Shown here: one piece after another, positions 16,931 to 25,312 of the stretch
Layout of the letters: the number at the start of each line of letters is the position of its first letter
Position numbering within the stretch: position 1 is the stretch's first letter
Assembly (NCBI GenBank): GCA_023400055.1
Contig: JAEXFN010000004.1
Span: 31,341-95,340, forward strand
From: Bacillota bacterium
GTDB taxonomy: Bacteria; Bacillota; UBA4882; UBA8346
Length of the DNA stretch: 64,000 bases
Direction of reading: 5' to 3'
The notes under the pieces: generated by a model
What the model saw: the letters and a program-made list of their open reading frames with translations, nothing else
The model's database searches: none
Told to the model about the DNA's origin: nothing
Translations under genes and position numbers: made by a program

Positions 16931-16959
16931 AAAAAAGAGCCTGCCATGACGGCGGCTCC
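16931..16959 (-). terminator. Intrinsic terminator of the TRAP operon
   Basis: Minus strand GAGCC-GCC-gtcat-GGC-a-GGCTC followed by six T residues, about 37 bases after the dctM stop. Confidence 0.85.
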
Positions 16960-16995
16960 TGACATTTTTAATAAATAAGCCTAACAGAATTGCTT

Positions 16996-18282
16996 TTATT
17001 GCACCGGGAATAAACTCGGCAGGAAGGTCGTGACCCAAGGAACATAAGTTGTCAACAACAAGGTGATAATCATCGCGGGCCAAAAGATTAACATCGCTTT
17101 GGTGCATTTCTCCATCGTGGTGTTGGCGATGGAACAGCCCACAAACAACCCGGCACCCACTGGCGGAGTGGTTAATCCGACCGCTAAATTGACCATCAGT
17201 AAGATTCCAAAAGTAACCGGGCTCATTCCCGCCGCCTGCACCAAGGGCAGCAAAATCGGAGACATAATCAGGATTAAAGGCGCGACATCCATAATGCAAC
17301 CCAAAAACAACAACAGGCCATTGATCATCAACAGCAGTACAATCGGATTATGAGACACCGATAAAAACGCCGTAGTAATCATCTTCGGGATCTGCAGGTA
17401 CGTGACCATCCAACCAAAAGCCGAGGCCGTTCCGATTAACAACATAATAATCGACGTGGTTTTGACCGACCGTATCAGCAACGGCCATAAGTCGCTAATT
17501 TTCATCTCACGGTAAACCACCAGTGCCAAGAACAAGGCATAGATTACAGCGATGGCCGAAGCTTCGGTGGCCGTGAAGATGCCGAAGGCAATTCCGCCCA
17601 CGACGATTACTGCGGCGAAAGTACTTAACAAGCCATCTCTGATAATGACGATCGAGTCTTTAAAACGGGGCGGTTTTTCACAGGGATAACTACGTTTGAC
17701 CGCAACAATGTAACAAGTGATCGCCAAGCATACCGCCATAACCAATCCCGGAATATAACCGGCCAAAAACAGCTGGCCGATGGAGACGCCCCCGACTACC
17801 ATCGCATAAATGACAATGTTGTGGCTTGGCGGAATGATAATCCCCTGCGTCGAAGCGCTTACCGTCAAAGCGGTGGCGAAATCCCGATCGTATCCTTTTT
17901 CCTCCATCATCGGGATTACAATCGGTCCGATTGAAGAGATATCCGCTACAGAAGAGCCGGAAACGCCGCCAAAGAACATCGCTTGGACGACATTGACCAT
18001 GGCCAGACCACCCGGGAAACGGCCTACCAGGACATAGGCAAAGTTGACGATCCGTTTGGCCACTCCGCCTTTGGTCATGATGGCTCCGGCTAAAATGAAT
18101 AAAGGGATGGTGATCAACGGGAACGACTGCATCCCCGCGGCAACCCTTTGAATCAGCATCACCGGGCCAAATCCTACCGAAGCCGCTGTAATCAATGCCG
18201 AAATCCCCAATCCGAACGCGATCGGCAGGCCAATCGCCACTAAAAACAAGAATGTGCCTAGTAGAATGGTTACTTCAAACAT
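16996..18282 (-). CDS. dctM: TRAP transporter large permease, DctM subunit
   Basis: This 428-residue, highly hydrophobic protein of the DctM/SiaM family has about 11-12 membrane helices. Family landmarks are GLPIAFGLGISALI at the N-terminus, FFGGVSGSSVADISSIGPIVIPMM near 95-115 and ASTQGIIIPPSHNIVIYA near 140. It carries out the Na+- or H+-coupled translocation step. It overlaps the dctQ stop by 8 bases. The ATG at 18282 follows a GGGGGGTGG site; the frame is open slightly further upstream. Confidence 0.92.
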   Translation of the reverse strand: MFEVTILLGTFLFLVAIGLPIAFGLGISALITAASVGFGPVMLIQRVAAGMQSFPLITIPLFILAGAIMTKGGVAKRIVNFAYVLVGRFPGGLAMVNVVQAMFFGGVSGSSVADISSIGPIVIPMMEEKGYDRDFATALTVSASTQGIIIPPSHNIVIYAMVVGGVSIGQLFLAGYIPGLVMAVCLAITCYIVAVKRSYPCEKPPRFKDSIVIIRDGLLSTFAAVIVVGGIAFGIFTATEASAIAVIYALFLALVVYREMKISDLWPLLIRSVKTTSIIMLLIGTASAFGWMVTYLQIPKMITTAFLSVSHNPIVLLLMINGLLLFLGCIMDVAPLILIMSPILLPLVQAAGMSPVTFGILLMVNLAVGLTTPPVGAGLFVGCSIANTTMEKCTKAMLIFWPAMIITLLLTTYVPWVTTFLPSLFPVQ

Positions 18283-18811
18283 GATGCGCCACCCCCCTGT
18301 CTCCAAACTTATAGAAGGTTAAGATCCGGCTCAGCGCTTTCACCAATGCAAAAAAGATTATTAGTACCCCCGAGATCGGCACGACCATATAGGTATACCC
18401 GACGGCAATCGGCAAACTGGACAATGTCCCATTCATTAAATTCAGCGTCAGCTGCCCACCGTAAATCGTCAGATGAAGCGCAAAATAAACGATCAAAAAA
18501 TCTCCCAACACCCGCACCCAAAGTTGCACGGCTTGTGGCAAACGATTGACAATCATTTTCAGGTCCATATGGCTATCGGTCCAAACCGCACCGGCGGCTC
18601 CCAATAAGCCGATCCACATCATCAAGTTGGTCGCGATCTCCTCGGTCCAAAAGGGACTATGCCGAAAGCAATACCGCGCGACCACTTGCAGGGTGACGAC
18701 CAATGCCATAAACAGCATGATCGACGCGGTAAAATTGGTAATGAATCTTTCCAGCTTGTCGATCCAACGCCAAGGTTGAGCTTGGTCATGTCGCACTTCA
18801 CGATTTTCCAT
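18275..18811 (-). CDS. dctQ: TRAP transporter small permease, DctQ subunit
   Basis: This 178-residue DctQ-family protein has four predicted membrane helices (SIMLFMALVVTLQVVARY; ATNLMMWIGLLGAAGAVW; FLIVYFALHLTIYGGQ; YTYMVVPISGVLIIFFALV). The conserved WTEEIA motif follows helix 1. It is the accessory membrane partner of DctM. The ATG at 18811 lies 8 bases after AAGGAG, so the longer open frame to 18889 is not used. A strong hairpin in the dctP-dctQ gap precedes it. Confidence 0.88.
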   Translation of the reverse strand: MENREVRHDQAQPWRWIDKLERFITNFTASIMLFMALVVTLQVVARYCFRHSPFWTEEIATNLMMWIGLLGAAGAVWTDSHMDLKMIVNRLPQAVQLWVRVLGDFLIVYFALHLTIYGGQLTLNLMNGTLSSLPIAVGYTYMVVPISGVLIIFFALVKALSRILTFYKFGDRGVAHHV

Positions 18812-18837
18812 TATTTCACTCCTTAATTCTCCTGATA

Positions 18838-18873
18838 TTGTTACGGTCGCGTCATGCTGCGCGACCGTAACAA
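18838..18873 (-). other. Intercistronic stem-loop between dctP and dctQ
   Basis: TTGTTACGGTCGCG and CGCGACCGTAACAA form a perfect 14-bp stem with the loop TCATGCTG. It lacks a T-run. Such hairpins after a binding-protein gene typically protect the upstream mRNA or reduce downstream expression, giving excess binding protein over permease. Confidence 0.7.
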
Positions 18874-18899
18874 CAAGGGCCAGGTTCATCCCGTACCTC

Positions 18900-19889
18900 T
18901 TATTTCGTTTTGATGATCTGTTGAATCAAGTCGGCGCCGATGGTGGCTTCGTAAGATTTATATACCGGAGCGGCTACCGCCTGAAAATCTTTGAGTCGCT
19001 TTACTTCATTGAAGATCATTCCTTTATCTTTCAGCTGTTTAACAGTGCTGTCCTCCATATCGGCCCAAATCTTCCGCTGATAAGTTGTAGTTTCGACAGC
19101 GGCGGCTTTCAGCGCTTTCTGAATGTCTTTCGGAACGGAATCATAAACCATCTTGCTCATGATTAAAACATCGGGGATCGAGGAATGCCGGGTGTAAGAA
19201 AAATATTTGCATACTTCAAACATGTTGTAGGTCAAAACGGTCGGTTCATTATTCTCCCAGCCGTCGATCACCTTTTGTTGCAGCGCCACATAGACATCGC
19301 CCTGGCCCATCGGAACCGCGGTCGCACCGAAGGCGTTAATGGTATCCACCAGCGGCTTGCTTTGCATAACCCGGATCTTCAACCCTTTTAAATCAGCCGG
19401 CACATTGACCGGTTTCTCACGGGTCGACATGCTCCGGAAGCCGGCGTCAAAATAAGCCAAACCGACAAAACCCTGCGGTTCCAGATCGGTGAATAACCGT
19501 TTCCCGATTTTCCCATCGAGCACTTTATGTTGGTGTTTGGCGTCCCGCCAAATAAACGGCAAGCTCACCACTTGCATACTATTGGAGAATTGCCCTAGCG
19601 GAGCGGCGGAAACCTTAGTCAGTTCAATCGCGCCCAGTTTGGCGCCTTGAATATAATCTTGCTCCTGGCCCAGCTGACCGGCAGGATAGACCGTAATTTT
19701 GACTGCGCCGTGGGTTTTCTCGGCGACTTTATCGGCAAAGAAGACCAAAGCTTTATGAACCGGATGGGTATCCGGAAGAACTGACGCCAATTTCCAATTG
19801 TATTTCGCCGCGGAAAAACTCGGAGCGGCCATGGCTAAAATCAGAACGATCATTGCAATACTGGCTAAACTTCTGGAATACTTGCTCAT
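18900..19889 (-). CDS. dctP: TRAP transporter solute-binding protein, DctP family
   Basis: This 329-residue extracytoplasmic receptor has a clear signal peptide (SLASIAMIVLILAMAAPSFSAAKYNWKL, cleavage near AFSA/APSFSA) with no lipobox Cys. Family signatures are ASVLPDTHPVHKALVFFADKV, LPFIWRDAKHQHKVLDG and LKGLKIRVMQSKPLVDTINAFGATAVPM (in parts); the Arg in KIRVM binds the substrate carboxylate. The substrate is an organic acid (C4-dicarboxylate, sugar acid or keto acid). The adjacent CitA/CitB-type two-component system supports a di- or tricarboxylate. The ATG at 19889 follows GGGAGA by 9 bases, which excludes the earlier GTG. Confidence 0.9.
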   Translation of the reverse strand: MSKYSRSLASIAMIVLILAMAAPSFSAAKYNWKLASVLPDTHPVHKALVFFADKVAEKTHGAVKITVYPAGQLGQEQDYIQGAKLGAIELTKVSAAPLGQFSNSMQVVSLPFIWRDAKHQHKVLDGKIGKRLFTDLEPQGFVGLAYFDAGFRSMSTREKPVNVPADLKGLKIRVMQSKPLVDTINAFGATAVPMGQGDVYVALQQKVIDGWENNEPTVLTYNMFEVCKYFSYTRHSSIPDVLIMSKMVYDSVPKDIQKALKAAAVETTTYQRKIWADMEDSTVKQLKDKGMIFNEVKRLKDFQAVAAPVYKSYEATIGADLIQQIIKTK

Positions 19890-20346
19890 CTTCGACACTC
19901 TCCCTTTTTAATTTTTATCCGGGAACAAAACTTCGGTAACAATCCACCTCCAGTTGCCGTTCTAAATCAATCCTTGAATCGAAAATCATTCGCAAAGAGA
20001 TTAAATTAACTTTATCCCTTGCTTCTGAGCTTTATGAACAGCCTAACCATCGGATGGGCCGTTCACAACTTTTTGAAATATTAACTTAATAATTCATTAA
20101 CAAAAAGCATTAGCCTATAAAAATACATAAAGGGAATTAAAAACATAAAAAAAACAGCAAAAAAGCCCCGGACTTTCTTCAAAGTCGAGGGAACATTCTT
20201 CGGAGTTCTTTATCGGATACGGAAAAGGTGTTTCTCAACCCAAAAGTCAATCCGTTAATTGCGGAAAAAAGGGAAATGAGGACGGGACCATAGCGGAGAA
20301 AAGTTTTGTCGCAAACCAGTATGCCAAAACTTCAAGCATAGCCAGC
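19890..20346. other. Leader and control region upstream of dctP
   Basis: No gene is seen in these 457 bases. The region holds the second copy of the motif shared with 2.1 kb (20011-20040), followed by a CCAT-CGG-ATGG hairpin. AT-rich sequence (20070-20160) probably carries the TRAP promoter and the response-regulator sites. A terminator of the two-component operon lies at 20159-20191. I could not identify a sigma-54 site. Confidence 0.5.
20159..20191 (-). terminator. Intrinsic terminator of the two-component operon
   Basis: Minus strand CCTCGACTTT-gaag-AAAGTCCGGGG followed by six T residues; separates the regulator operon from dctP. Confidence 0.7.
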
Positions 20347-21018
20347 CTACGCTTTAAGTTTATAGATATAGGTGGGGCGGCCCTGTTTGCCATAGATCAA
20401 GTCAAAAGAAACCAGATTGCGGTCTTGGAGCAGTCTTAAGTAACGCCGGGCAGAAACGGTCGAGATCCCGACCTCGGCGGCGATCTCCTCCGCGGTTACT
20501 CCATTGGGCCGAGTCTCGATGATCTCCACCACCTTATCCTCGGTTAATTGACTAAACCCTTTGGCCTGAGAGCAATCAGCGCCCACCCCGGCGGTGCCCA
20601 GCCGGTCCAGATCGTCCTGGGAAACTTGCGAACGATTCAGGGTCTCTAAAAAATCCCGGTAATTTTGGAGGGATTGGTGCAGGCGTTGTTTGAGAAAAGG
20701 TTTGATCAGATAATCGCGAACCCCTAGCCGCAGGCACTCTTGAACCACGGGAATCTCCCGGGCGGCGGTAATCATGATGAAATCGATCTCTTTCACCTTG
20801 TCCCGTACGTTCTCAATGACCGCCGAACCGTTAAAATCGGGAAGAAAGTTATCAAGCAAGATCAACTGCGGTTTTAGCTCCTGGACCATCTCCACCGCGG
20901 TTTGACCGGAACCGGCCACCCCAACCACTTCGAAGCCCCGGCATTCCTTGATGAACTCTTGAGTGATCTCCACCACCATCGGGTCATCTTCAACAATTAA
21001 AATCCGAATGGACATCAT
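20347..21018 (-). CDS. Response regulator, CitB/DctR/DcuR type
   Basis: This 223-residue protein has an N-terminal receiver domain (acidic pocket VEDDP, phospho-acceptor Asp in LILLDNFLPDFNG near residue 55, Thr in IMITAA, Lys in DYLIKPF). The C-terminal winged helix reads EEIAAEVGISTVSARRYLRLLQD. The architecture and sequence match the CitB/DcuR/MalR family that activates carboxylate transporter genes. Its start overlaps the kinase stop (TAATG), so the two are translationally coupled. The expected target is the dctPQM operon immediately downstream. Confidence 0.9.
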   Translation of the reverse strand: MMSIRILIVEDDPMVVEITQEFIKECRGFEVVGVAGSGQTAVEMVQELKPQLILLDNFLPDFNGSAVIENVRDKVKEIDFIMITAAREIPVVQECLRLGVRDYLIKPFLKQRLHQSLQNYRDFLETLNRSQVSQDDLDRLGTAGVGADCSQAKGFSQLTEDKVVEIIETRPNGVTAEEIAAEVGISTVSARRYLRLLQDRNLVSFDLIYGKQGRPTYIYKLKA

Positions 21019-22892
21019 TACCGTTCCACCCCCGCTTTTAGAGGAATCTTCGCCAGGAAGACCAGGTTCCGGCCGCTATGAAAACGGAGCGAGCCGCGTA
21101 AATTCTCGACGCATTGTTTAACGAGGCTCAGGCCGATCCCTTTGTTCTGCCCTTTTTTGGTCGTAAAACCGCGCTTGAAGATCTGTTTGCCGATGCTGGC
21201 GGGAATGCCCGGCCCGTTGTCAGCCACAGCGATCCGCAGGAATCCGCGCTTCGATTGGATTTTCACCCAGATCATCTTCTGGTCCTGTTGGCTTTCCTGT
21301 AAAGCCTCAAACGCATTTTCAATCAGATTGCCGACAATACAGACCATCTCATTGTCGGGAATCCGGACATCACGTGGAATAAAGCTGTGCTGGTCGAGTT
21401 CGAACCGGATATTCAGCTCTTTGGCCCGGTTGAATTTGCCAAGCAAAATCCCGGAGACCGCTGAGGAAGGGAAAGCCTCCGTCAATTGCGAGATCAGATC
21501 CTGATGCGATTCACTGGCCTCATGCAACAAGGTAAGGGCTCGATCGTATTTTTTAAGTTGAATCAGACCCGATAGGGATTGCAATTTATTCATGAATTCA
21601 TGCGATTGCGCCCGGAGGGCCTGGGTATAATTCTTGACTTCCACCAGTTCCTCGGCGACCTTTTGAAACTCGGTCAAGTCCCGCAGAGTGATGACGGCCC
21701 CGCGAATGGTCTGTTTGCTTTTCAAGGGGACCATATTATAGACGACCACGGTTTCGCCGATTACTTGCTGTTGATTGTATAGCGCCTGGCCTACGGCGAG
21801 AACCTCCCGGAAATTGAGATCGCGAAAGAAATTCTCGGCGGGTTGGCCGATCATCTCCAGATTCGACGGCAACATCTGCTGCGCCACTTTATTAATGAGC
21901 GTAATCCGGCCGCGCTGGTCGAGTGCAATAATCCCCTCGAAAGTCGATTGCAGAATGGCGGTTCGCTGATCGAGTAAAGCGGCAATTTCCTGGGGTTCCA
22001 TGCCGAAGATCGAGCGTTTGATATTACGCGCCAGAAAGTTGGCGCCCAGGACCCCGAATAATAAGCCTACGCCCACCACAGCCAGGGAGAATATCTTCAG
22101 GCGCAACAAAGCCGCCAAAACCTCGGTACGGGTTTTGGCGATCGCAAAGATTCCGGAGAAGGTCGCGTCGGTGGGAACCGTAAAGAAAATGAAATAGTAA
22201 TTGGGATCGGTTCTGCGGTTGCCGGTTTGAAAGACTGTTTTCCCCGAGTTGGTGGCGAGCTTCTGAAAAACCGCTGCGGGCAACTGAGCGATCCTGGGAA
22301 TCCCCAACAACAAACGGCGGTTTCCGAACAGTAACAGCTTACTGTGTAAAATCGAAGAAAAATAATTGTTCAGCCGTTGGTCGATAAGAGTTCCCAGATT
22401 CAAATAACCGACAACCTGATCGGCGAAAGTGACCGGGATAGTGGTCACCAAGTATATTTGTCCGTCCCTTTGCGTCAAATAGGACTCGTAACCGCCGGGA
22501 AGCGGCTTTTTAAAACTAATCCGCTGAGCGAGGCGCTCATAAGCTCTATGATTATCCGCCAGTAAAACACCGCGTCCGTCGATGGCCTCGATCAAATCCA
22601 GGTTATAATCCTGCGCCACCTGTTTAAAGTAAAAATTCAGCACCGAAGGGATCCGTTCTTTAATCGAAAAGGCAAAAATTTCGCGCCGAGTCTGGGCCGA
22701 GGCTTTAAACTTCTGCTCACTGATGATATTGTCAAGCGTCAACTTAAAGCTTTGGTAGGTTACCCGCAGGGAGCCCTGGGCCTCCTCTTCCAGCTCTTTT
22801 TGAAAGAAATATTGCGTGAACATAAAAACCGAAAACATCAAGATCATCAGAATAATACCGAAATAAATGTTGATCTTGGTAATCAGCCGCAA
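21018..22892 (-). CDS. Sensor histidine kinase, CitA/DcuS type
   Basis: This protein of about 624 residues has two membrane helices (YFGIILMILMFSVFMFTQYF; near 265-290 FSLAVVGVGLLFGVLGANFLA) bracketing an extracytoplasmic PDC/CACHE-like ligand domain. A cytoplasmic PAS domain follows (ILQSTFEGIIALDQRGRITLINK). The H-box LRAQSHEFMNKLQSLSGLIQL is of the Spo0B-like kind typical of CitA/DcuS. A HATPase_c domain (NLIENAFEAL, VADNGPGIP, GIGLSLVKQ) completes it. It should sense an external carboxylate and phosphorylate the neighbouring regulator. I prefer the TTG at 22892 (6 bases after GGGGTG), giving MRLITKINIYF; the ATG at 22925 is possible but poorly spaced. Confidence 0.9.
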   Translation of the reverse strand: MRLITKINIYFGIILMILMFSVFMFTQYFFQKELEEEAQGSLRVTYQSFKLTLDNIISEQKFKASAQTRREIFAFSIKERIPSVLNFYFKQVAQDYNLDLIEAIDGRGVLLADNHRAYERLAQRISFKKPLPGGYESYLTQRDGQIYLVTTIPVTFADQVVGYLNLGTLIDQRLNNYFSSILHSKLLLFGNRRLLLGIPRIAQLPAAVFQKLATNSGKTVFQTGNRRTDPNYYFIFFTVPTDATFSGIFAIAKTRTEVLAALLRLKIFSLAVVGVGLLFGVLGANFLARNIKRSIFGMEPQEIAALLDQRTAILQSTFEGIIALDQRGRITLINKVAQQMLPSNLEMIGQPAENFFRDLNFREVLAVGQALYNQQQVIGETVVVYNMVPLKSKQTIRGAVITLRDLTEFQKVAEELVEVKNYTQALRAQSHEFMNKLQSLSGLIQLKKYDRALTLLHEASESHQDLISQLTEAFPSSAVSGILLGKFNRAKELNIRFELDQHSFIPRDVRIPDNEMVCIVGNLIENAFEALQESQQDQKMIWVKIQSKRGFLRIAVADNGPGIPASIGKQIFKRGFTTKKGQNKGIGLSLVKQCVENLRGSLRFHSGRNLVFLAKIPLKAGVER

Positions 22893-23084
22893 AAATATCA
22901 CCCCACGGATTCGTAATTTCGACATCGAGGATGATATTTCCTTGAAAAGTTACATTAATGTTAATAGATAACTATTGGAGGCGCTTGAATACTTCGATTA
23001 CAATGGTTTTGCGTTTCAGATTTGTAACTTCCTCGAAACGGGACAGCCTTAAAATGGCTGTTGTCAGTTCTTATATCCTATATA

Positions 23085-23113
23085 TTGTTAGTTATTGCAA
23101 GTTACCGTATAAT
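23085..23113 (+). promoter_or_regulatory. Sigma-A-type promoter of the 2H phosphoesterase gene
   Basis: TTGTTA (23085-23090), 17-base spacer, TATAAT (23108-23113), about 90 bases before the TTG start at 23205. Confidence 0.55.
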
Positions 23114-23204
23114 TAAAATAGAAAAATTTTCCTCTAATTTATTTAAAATCAGTCAGGAATGAATTTTAGCGCATTTAATTTTATTCCTTTGGAGATGAAA
23201 AGCT

Positions 23205-23921
23205 TTGAGCGCTGTTGAAACCGACCATGATTCCGATTTGGAAGCCCTTTATGCCACCATTGCCGCCCGAGGCTTTTTGGCAATCGGCACCGGAAAGCTC
23301 CAGTTCGATCCGTATTTAAATCATCCGGATGCCGACCAGCGGCGCGGTCTGACTCTGCTCATCCGGATCGGCGGTACGCTCGGCGCAACCTTTCATGCCA
23401 TTCAGGAAGCCTTACGGCGCGCCGACCCGGGACAGTATTATTATCCTCCGGATGATCTACATCTGACCGTCCTCAGCCTGATCAGCGCCAGTGCCGATTT
23501 TCGATGCGCCGCGGCGGAGGCGGACCACTGGGCGAGGCTGGCGGCCGAGGCGCTGCGCGGGATAACGCCGTTTGTCATCGGATACCGAGGGATAGTTCCC
23601 AGTGAAGCCGCTATTATCGCCAAAGGATTTTATACCCAGGGATTGGCGGCCATTCGCGCCCAAATTCGGCGGATGGCCGCCCGCAACGATATGAACTTGC
23701 GAGAACGTTATCAAAGTATTGCCGCTCATGTCACTCTGGCCCGATTCCGGGTCCCTCCCAACGACAATGAAAAACTCCTGGCCATGCTCCATCAATATCA
23801 TGATGTTGACCTGGGGGAACTGCGGGTGAACCAGTTGGATCTGGTAATCCACGATTGGTATAACCATTCCAGTGAAACGATTGCTCAATTCACTTTGGGA
23901 AGGGAGGATGGTTTCGATTAG
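23205..23921 (+). CDS. 2H phosphoesterase superfamily protein
   Basis: This 238-residue protein carries the two H-x-T/S-hydrophobic motifs of the 2H fold: DLHLTVL near residue 85 and AAHVTLARF near residue 175, about 90 residues apart as expected. Members are RNA ligase/cyclic phosphodiesterases that act on 2',3'-cyclic or ADP-ribose-type phosphates. The substrate here cannot be told. The start is TTG at 23205, after GGAG with a 10-base gap. The nearby ATG in GGAGATG is in a different, closed frame. It is convergent with the membrane-protein gene that ends 16 bases downstream. Confidence 0.75.
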   Translation: MSAVETDHDSDLEALYATIAARGFLAIGTGKLQFDPYLNHPDADQRRGLTLLIRIGGTLGATFHAIQEALRRADPGQYYYPPDDLHLTVLSLISASADFRCAAAEADHWARLAAEALRGITPFVIGYRGIVPSEAAIIAKGFYTQGLAAIRAQIRRMAARNDMNLRERYQSIAAHVTLARFRVPPNDNEKLLAMLHQYHDVDLGELRVNQLDLVIHDWYNHSSETIAQFTLGREDGFD

Positions 23922-23936
23922 GGCAGGGACGGTGAG

Positions 23937-24422
23937 TCAGCCTGACAGCCTATTGCTCGATTTTTGCTCGACCTGATAATGTTTATAGGCGCTCCAAAAC
24001 CAGACCAGCGACGTCCCAAAGCGAAACCACGGATTCCAGAAGTGGTACTTTAGCAATCCCGCTTCGTGAAAGACTTCCTCAATGCTGGCACTGGCCAAGG
24101 CAAAAATGACCAAATATAACGGAAGGGCATACCAGGACTTTTCCAGCGGCAGATAATAAAGGAACAACATAATTGCGGGAATCCAGGCACAACCCAGCCA
24201 GAGATTGATGCCCAGTGTCTTAAAGGGCTCGGCTTGAAGGTATTCAAATAAGTGTAACCAGCTTGCGAGGATCCAAATGAATAGATAGCTACAAAACAAT
24301 CCCCACACCAAACCATAAAACAGCAGTGTCTTATACTTATCTTTGGGTATTAAGACCAAAGCCATGATCCACATCAGCCCAAAAAGCAACGGATAATAAA
24401 GATCTTTGGGAATCCAACTCAT
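23937..24422 (-). CDS. Small integral membrane protein (CBO0543-like)
   Basis: This 161-residue protein has about five hydrophobic segments (YYPLLFGLMWIMALVLIP; LLFYGLVWGLFCSYLFIWIL; LGINLWLGCAWIPAIMLFLYYL; LPLYLVIFALASASIEEVF; FGTSLVWFWSAYKHY). The acidic EEVF and LKYHFWNPW region recalls the CBO0543 family of membrane proteins common in spore formers. Function is unknown. The ATG at 24422 follows AGGAGGAG by 6 bases. It lies 78 bases downstream of another small membrane-protein gene on the same strand, so the two may be co-transcribed. Confidence 0.7.
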   Translation of the reverse strand: MSWIPKDLYYPLLFGLMWIMALVLIPKDKYKTLLFYGLVWGLFCSYLFIWILASWLHLFEYLQAEPFKTLGINLWLGCAWIPAIMLFLYYLPLEKSWYALPLYLVIFALASASIEEVFHEAGLLKYHFWNPWFRFGTSLVWFWSAYKHYQVEQKSSNRLSG

Positions 24423-24500
24423 CTAACTCCTCCTCAACCTATTCTCCGTAGCATCCCATTCATATGTCCATCGAGCTCCCCTCCGGTGGTTCCTCAATCG

Positions 24501-24968
24501 TTAATCGTTAATTTGCTTTTCTAGCAGCTTTTCTTTCTTCTCCATATACCGGATGATATATCCCAGGATCATGCCATAAATGATCGAATCCAGTGAGTTG
24601 ATGAAGGCGGTCAGGATGTGCCCATCCGCCAACAACCGAATGTTGAGTCCCAGCACCGCGGCACGAATGGCGAACCAGACGATGGCTCCGTAATAAGCGC
24701 CCCATAATAGATAATGCTTCGCTTCCAAGCGGGTGGTAAAGTAAACAAAAATGATCCCCAACAAAATGCTGAAAATTGCTTCGAAGATGATTGAATAAAA
24801 ATATTCGGCCATTCCTCGCGGGCGATGCCCGAGCACTATCACTCCCGCATAATCCAGAAAGGTAATATTGGTAATTTTGAGACCATAGTAAAAAAAGGCA
24901 TCCGGAATGTCTTTGAGAATCCCCGCGATGATCCCCCCGAGCACCCCGATAAATAACCTCTTTTCCAT
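24501..24968 (-). CDS. Small four-helix membrane protein
   Basis: This 155-residue protein has four predicted membrane helices (FIGVLGGIIAGILKDIPDAFFYY; IIFEAIFSILLGIIFVYF; LLWGAYYGAIVWFAIRAAVLG; IIYGMILGYIIRY). A conserved-looking G-IAG--KD at the N-terminus precedes the charged tail EKKEKLLEKQ. It resembles, in layout and motif spacing, the protein encoded at 56408-56878, so I read them as one family. Function is unknown. The ribosome site before the ATG at 24968 (GAAGGCG) is weak. Confidence 0.65.
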   Translation of the reverse strand: MEKRLFIGVLGGIIAGILKDIPDAFFYYGLKITNITFLDYAGVIVLGHRPRGMAEYFYSIIFEAIFSILLGIIFVYFTTRLEAKHYLLWGAYYGAIVWFAIRAAVLGLNIRLLADGHILTAFINSLDSIIYGMILGYIIRYMEKKEKLLEKQIND

Positions 24969-25205
24969 TCGCCTTCACTCGTTTCCGGTCTGAATTCCGT
25001 GCTGCGGCCACGAAAACTATCATTAAGACCCGCTATCTTCGTATAATCTCAAGAAGTTAACGATTCTTGGAGCACCCGGATGGCTCCCAGGATAGAGAAT
25101 TCAATGGCAACTCCAGCAAAAAATCTAGAAATTATTGTTTGTAATTTTAGTTTTTTCATTCAGTTGAAAACCCAACCAAACCAACCGCTTTACGAAAGCA
25201 GCATC
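24969..25205. other. AT-rich intergenic region
   Basis: Nothing gene-like is seen. It probably holds the promoter of the small membrane-protein pair; a TATAAT-like string occurs near 25040. Confidence 0.4.
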
Positions 25206-25247
25206 ATCTAAAAAGCCTCCCGGCAAATGCCGGAAGGCTTTTTAGAT
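25206..25247 (-). terminator. Intrinsic terminator of the threonine aldolase gene
   Basis: ATCTAAAAAGCCT-CCCGGC-aaat-GCCGG-AAGGCTTTTTAGAT is a long perfect stem with T-run, 66 bases after the stop at 25313. Confidence 0.9.
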
Positions 25248-25312
25248 GACGCAACCATTGCGCATATCGAAAGATCTCGTTCAAACGTGACGGCCGGATC
25301 GCTTCGCAGCGG

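Noticed and set aside
19891..22924. Spo0A-box-like TTCGACA near the dctP and kinase starts
   Set aside because: Seven-base matches occur by chance several times in a window of this size.
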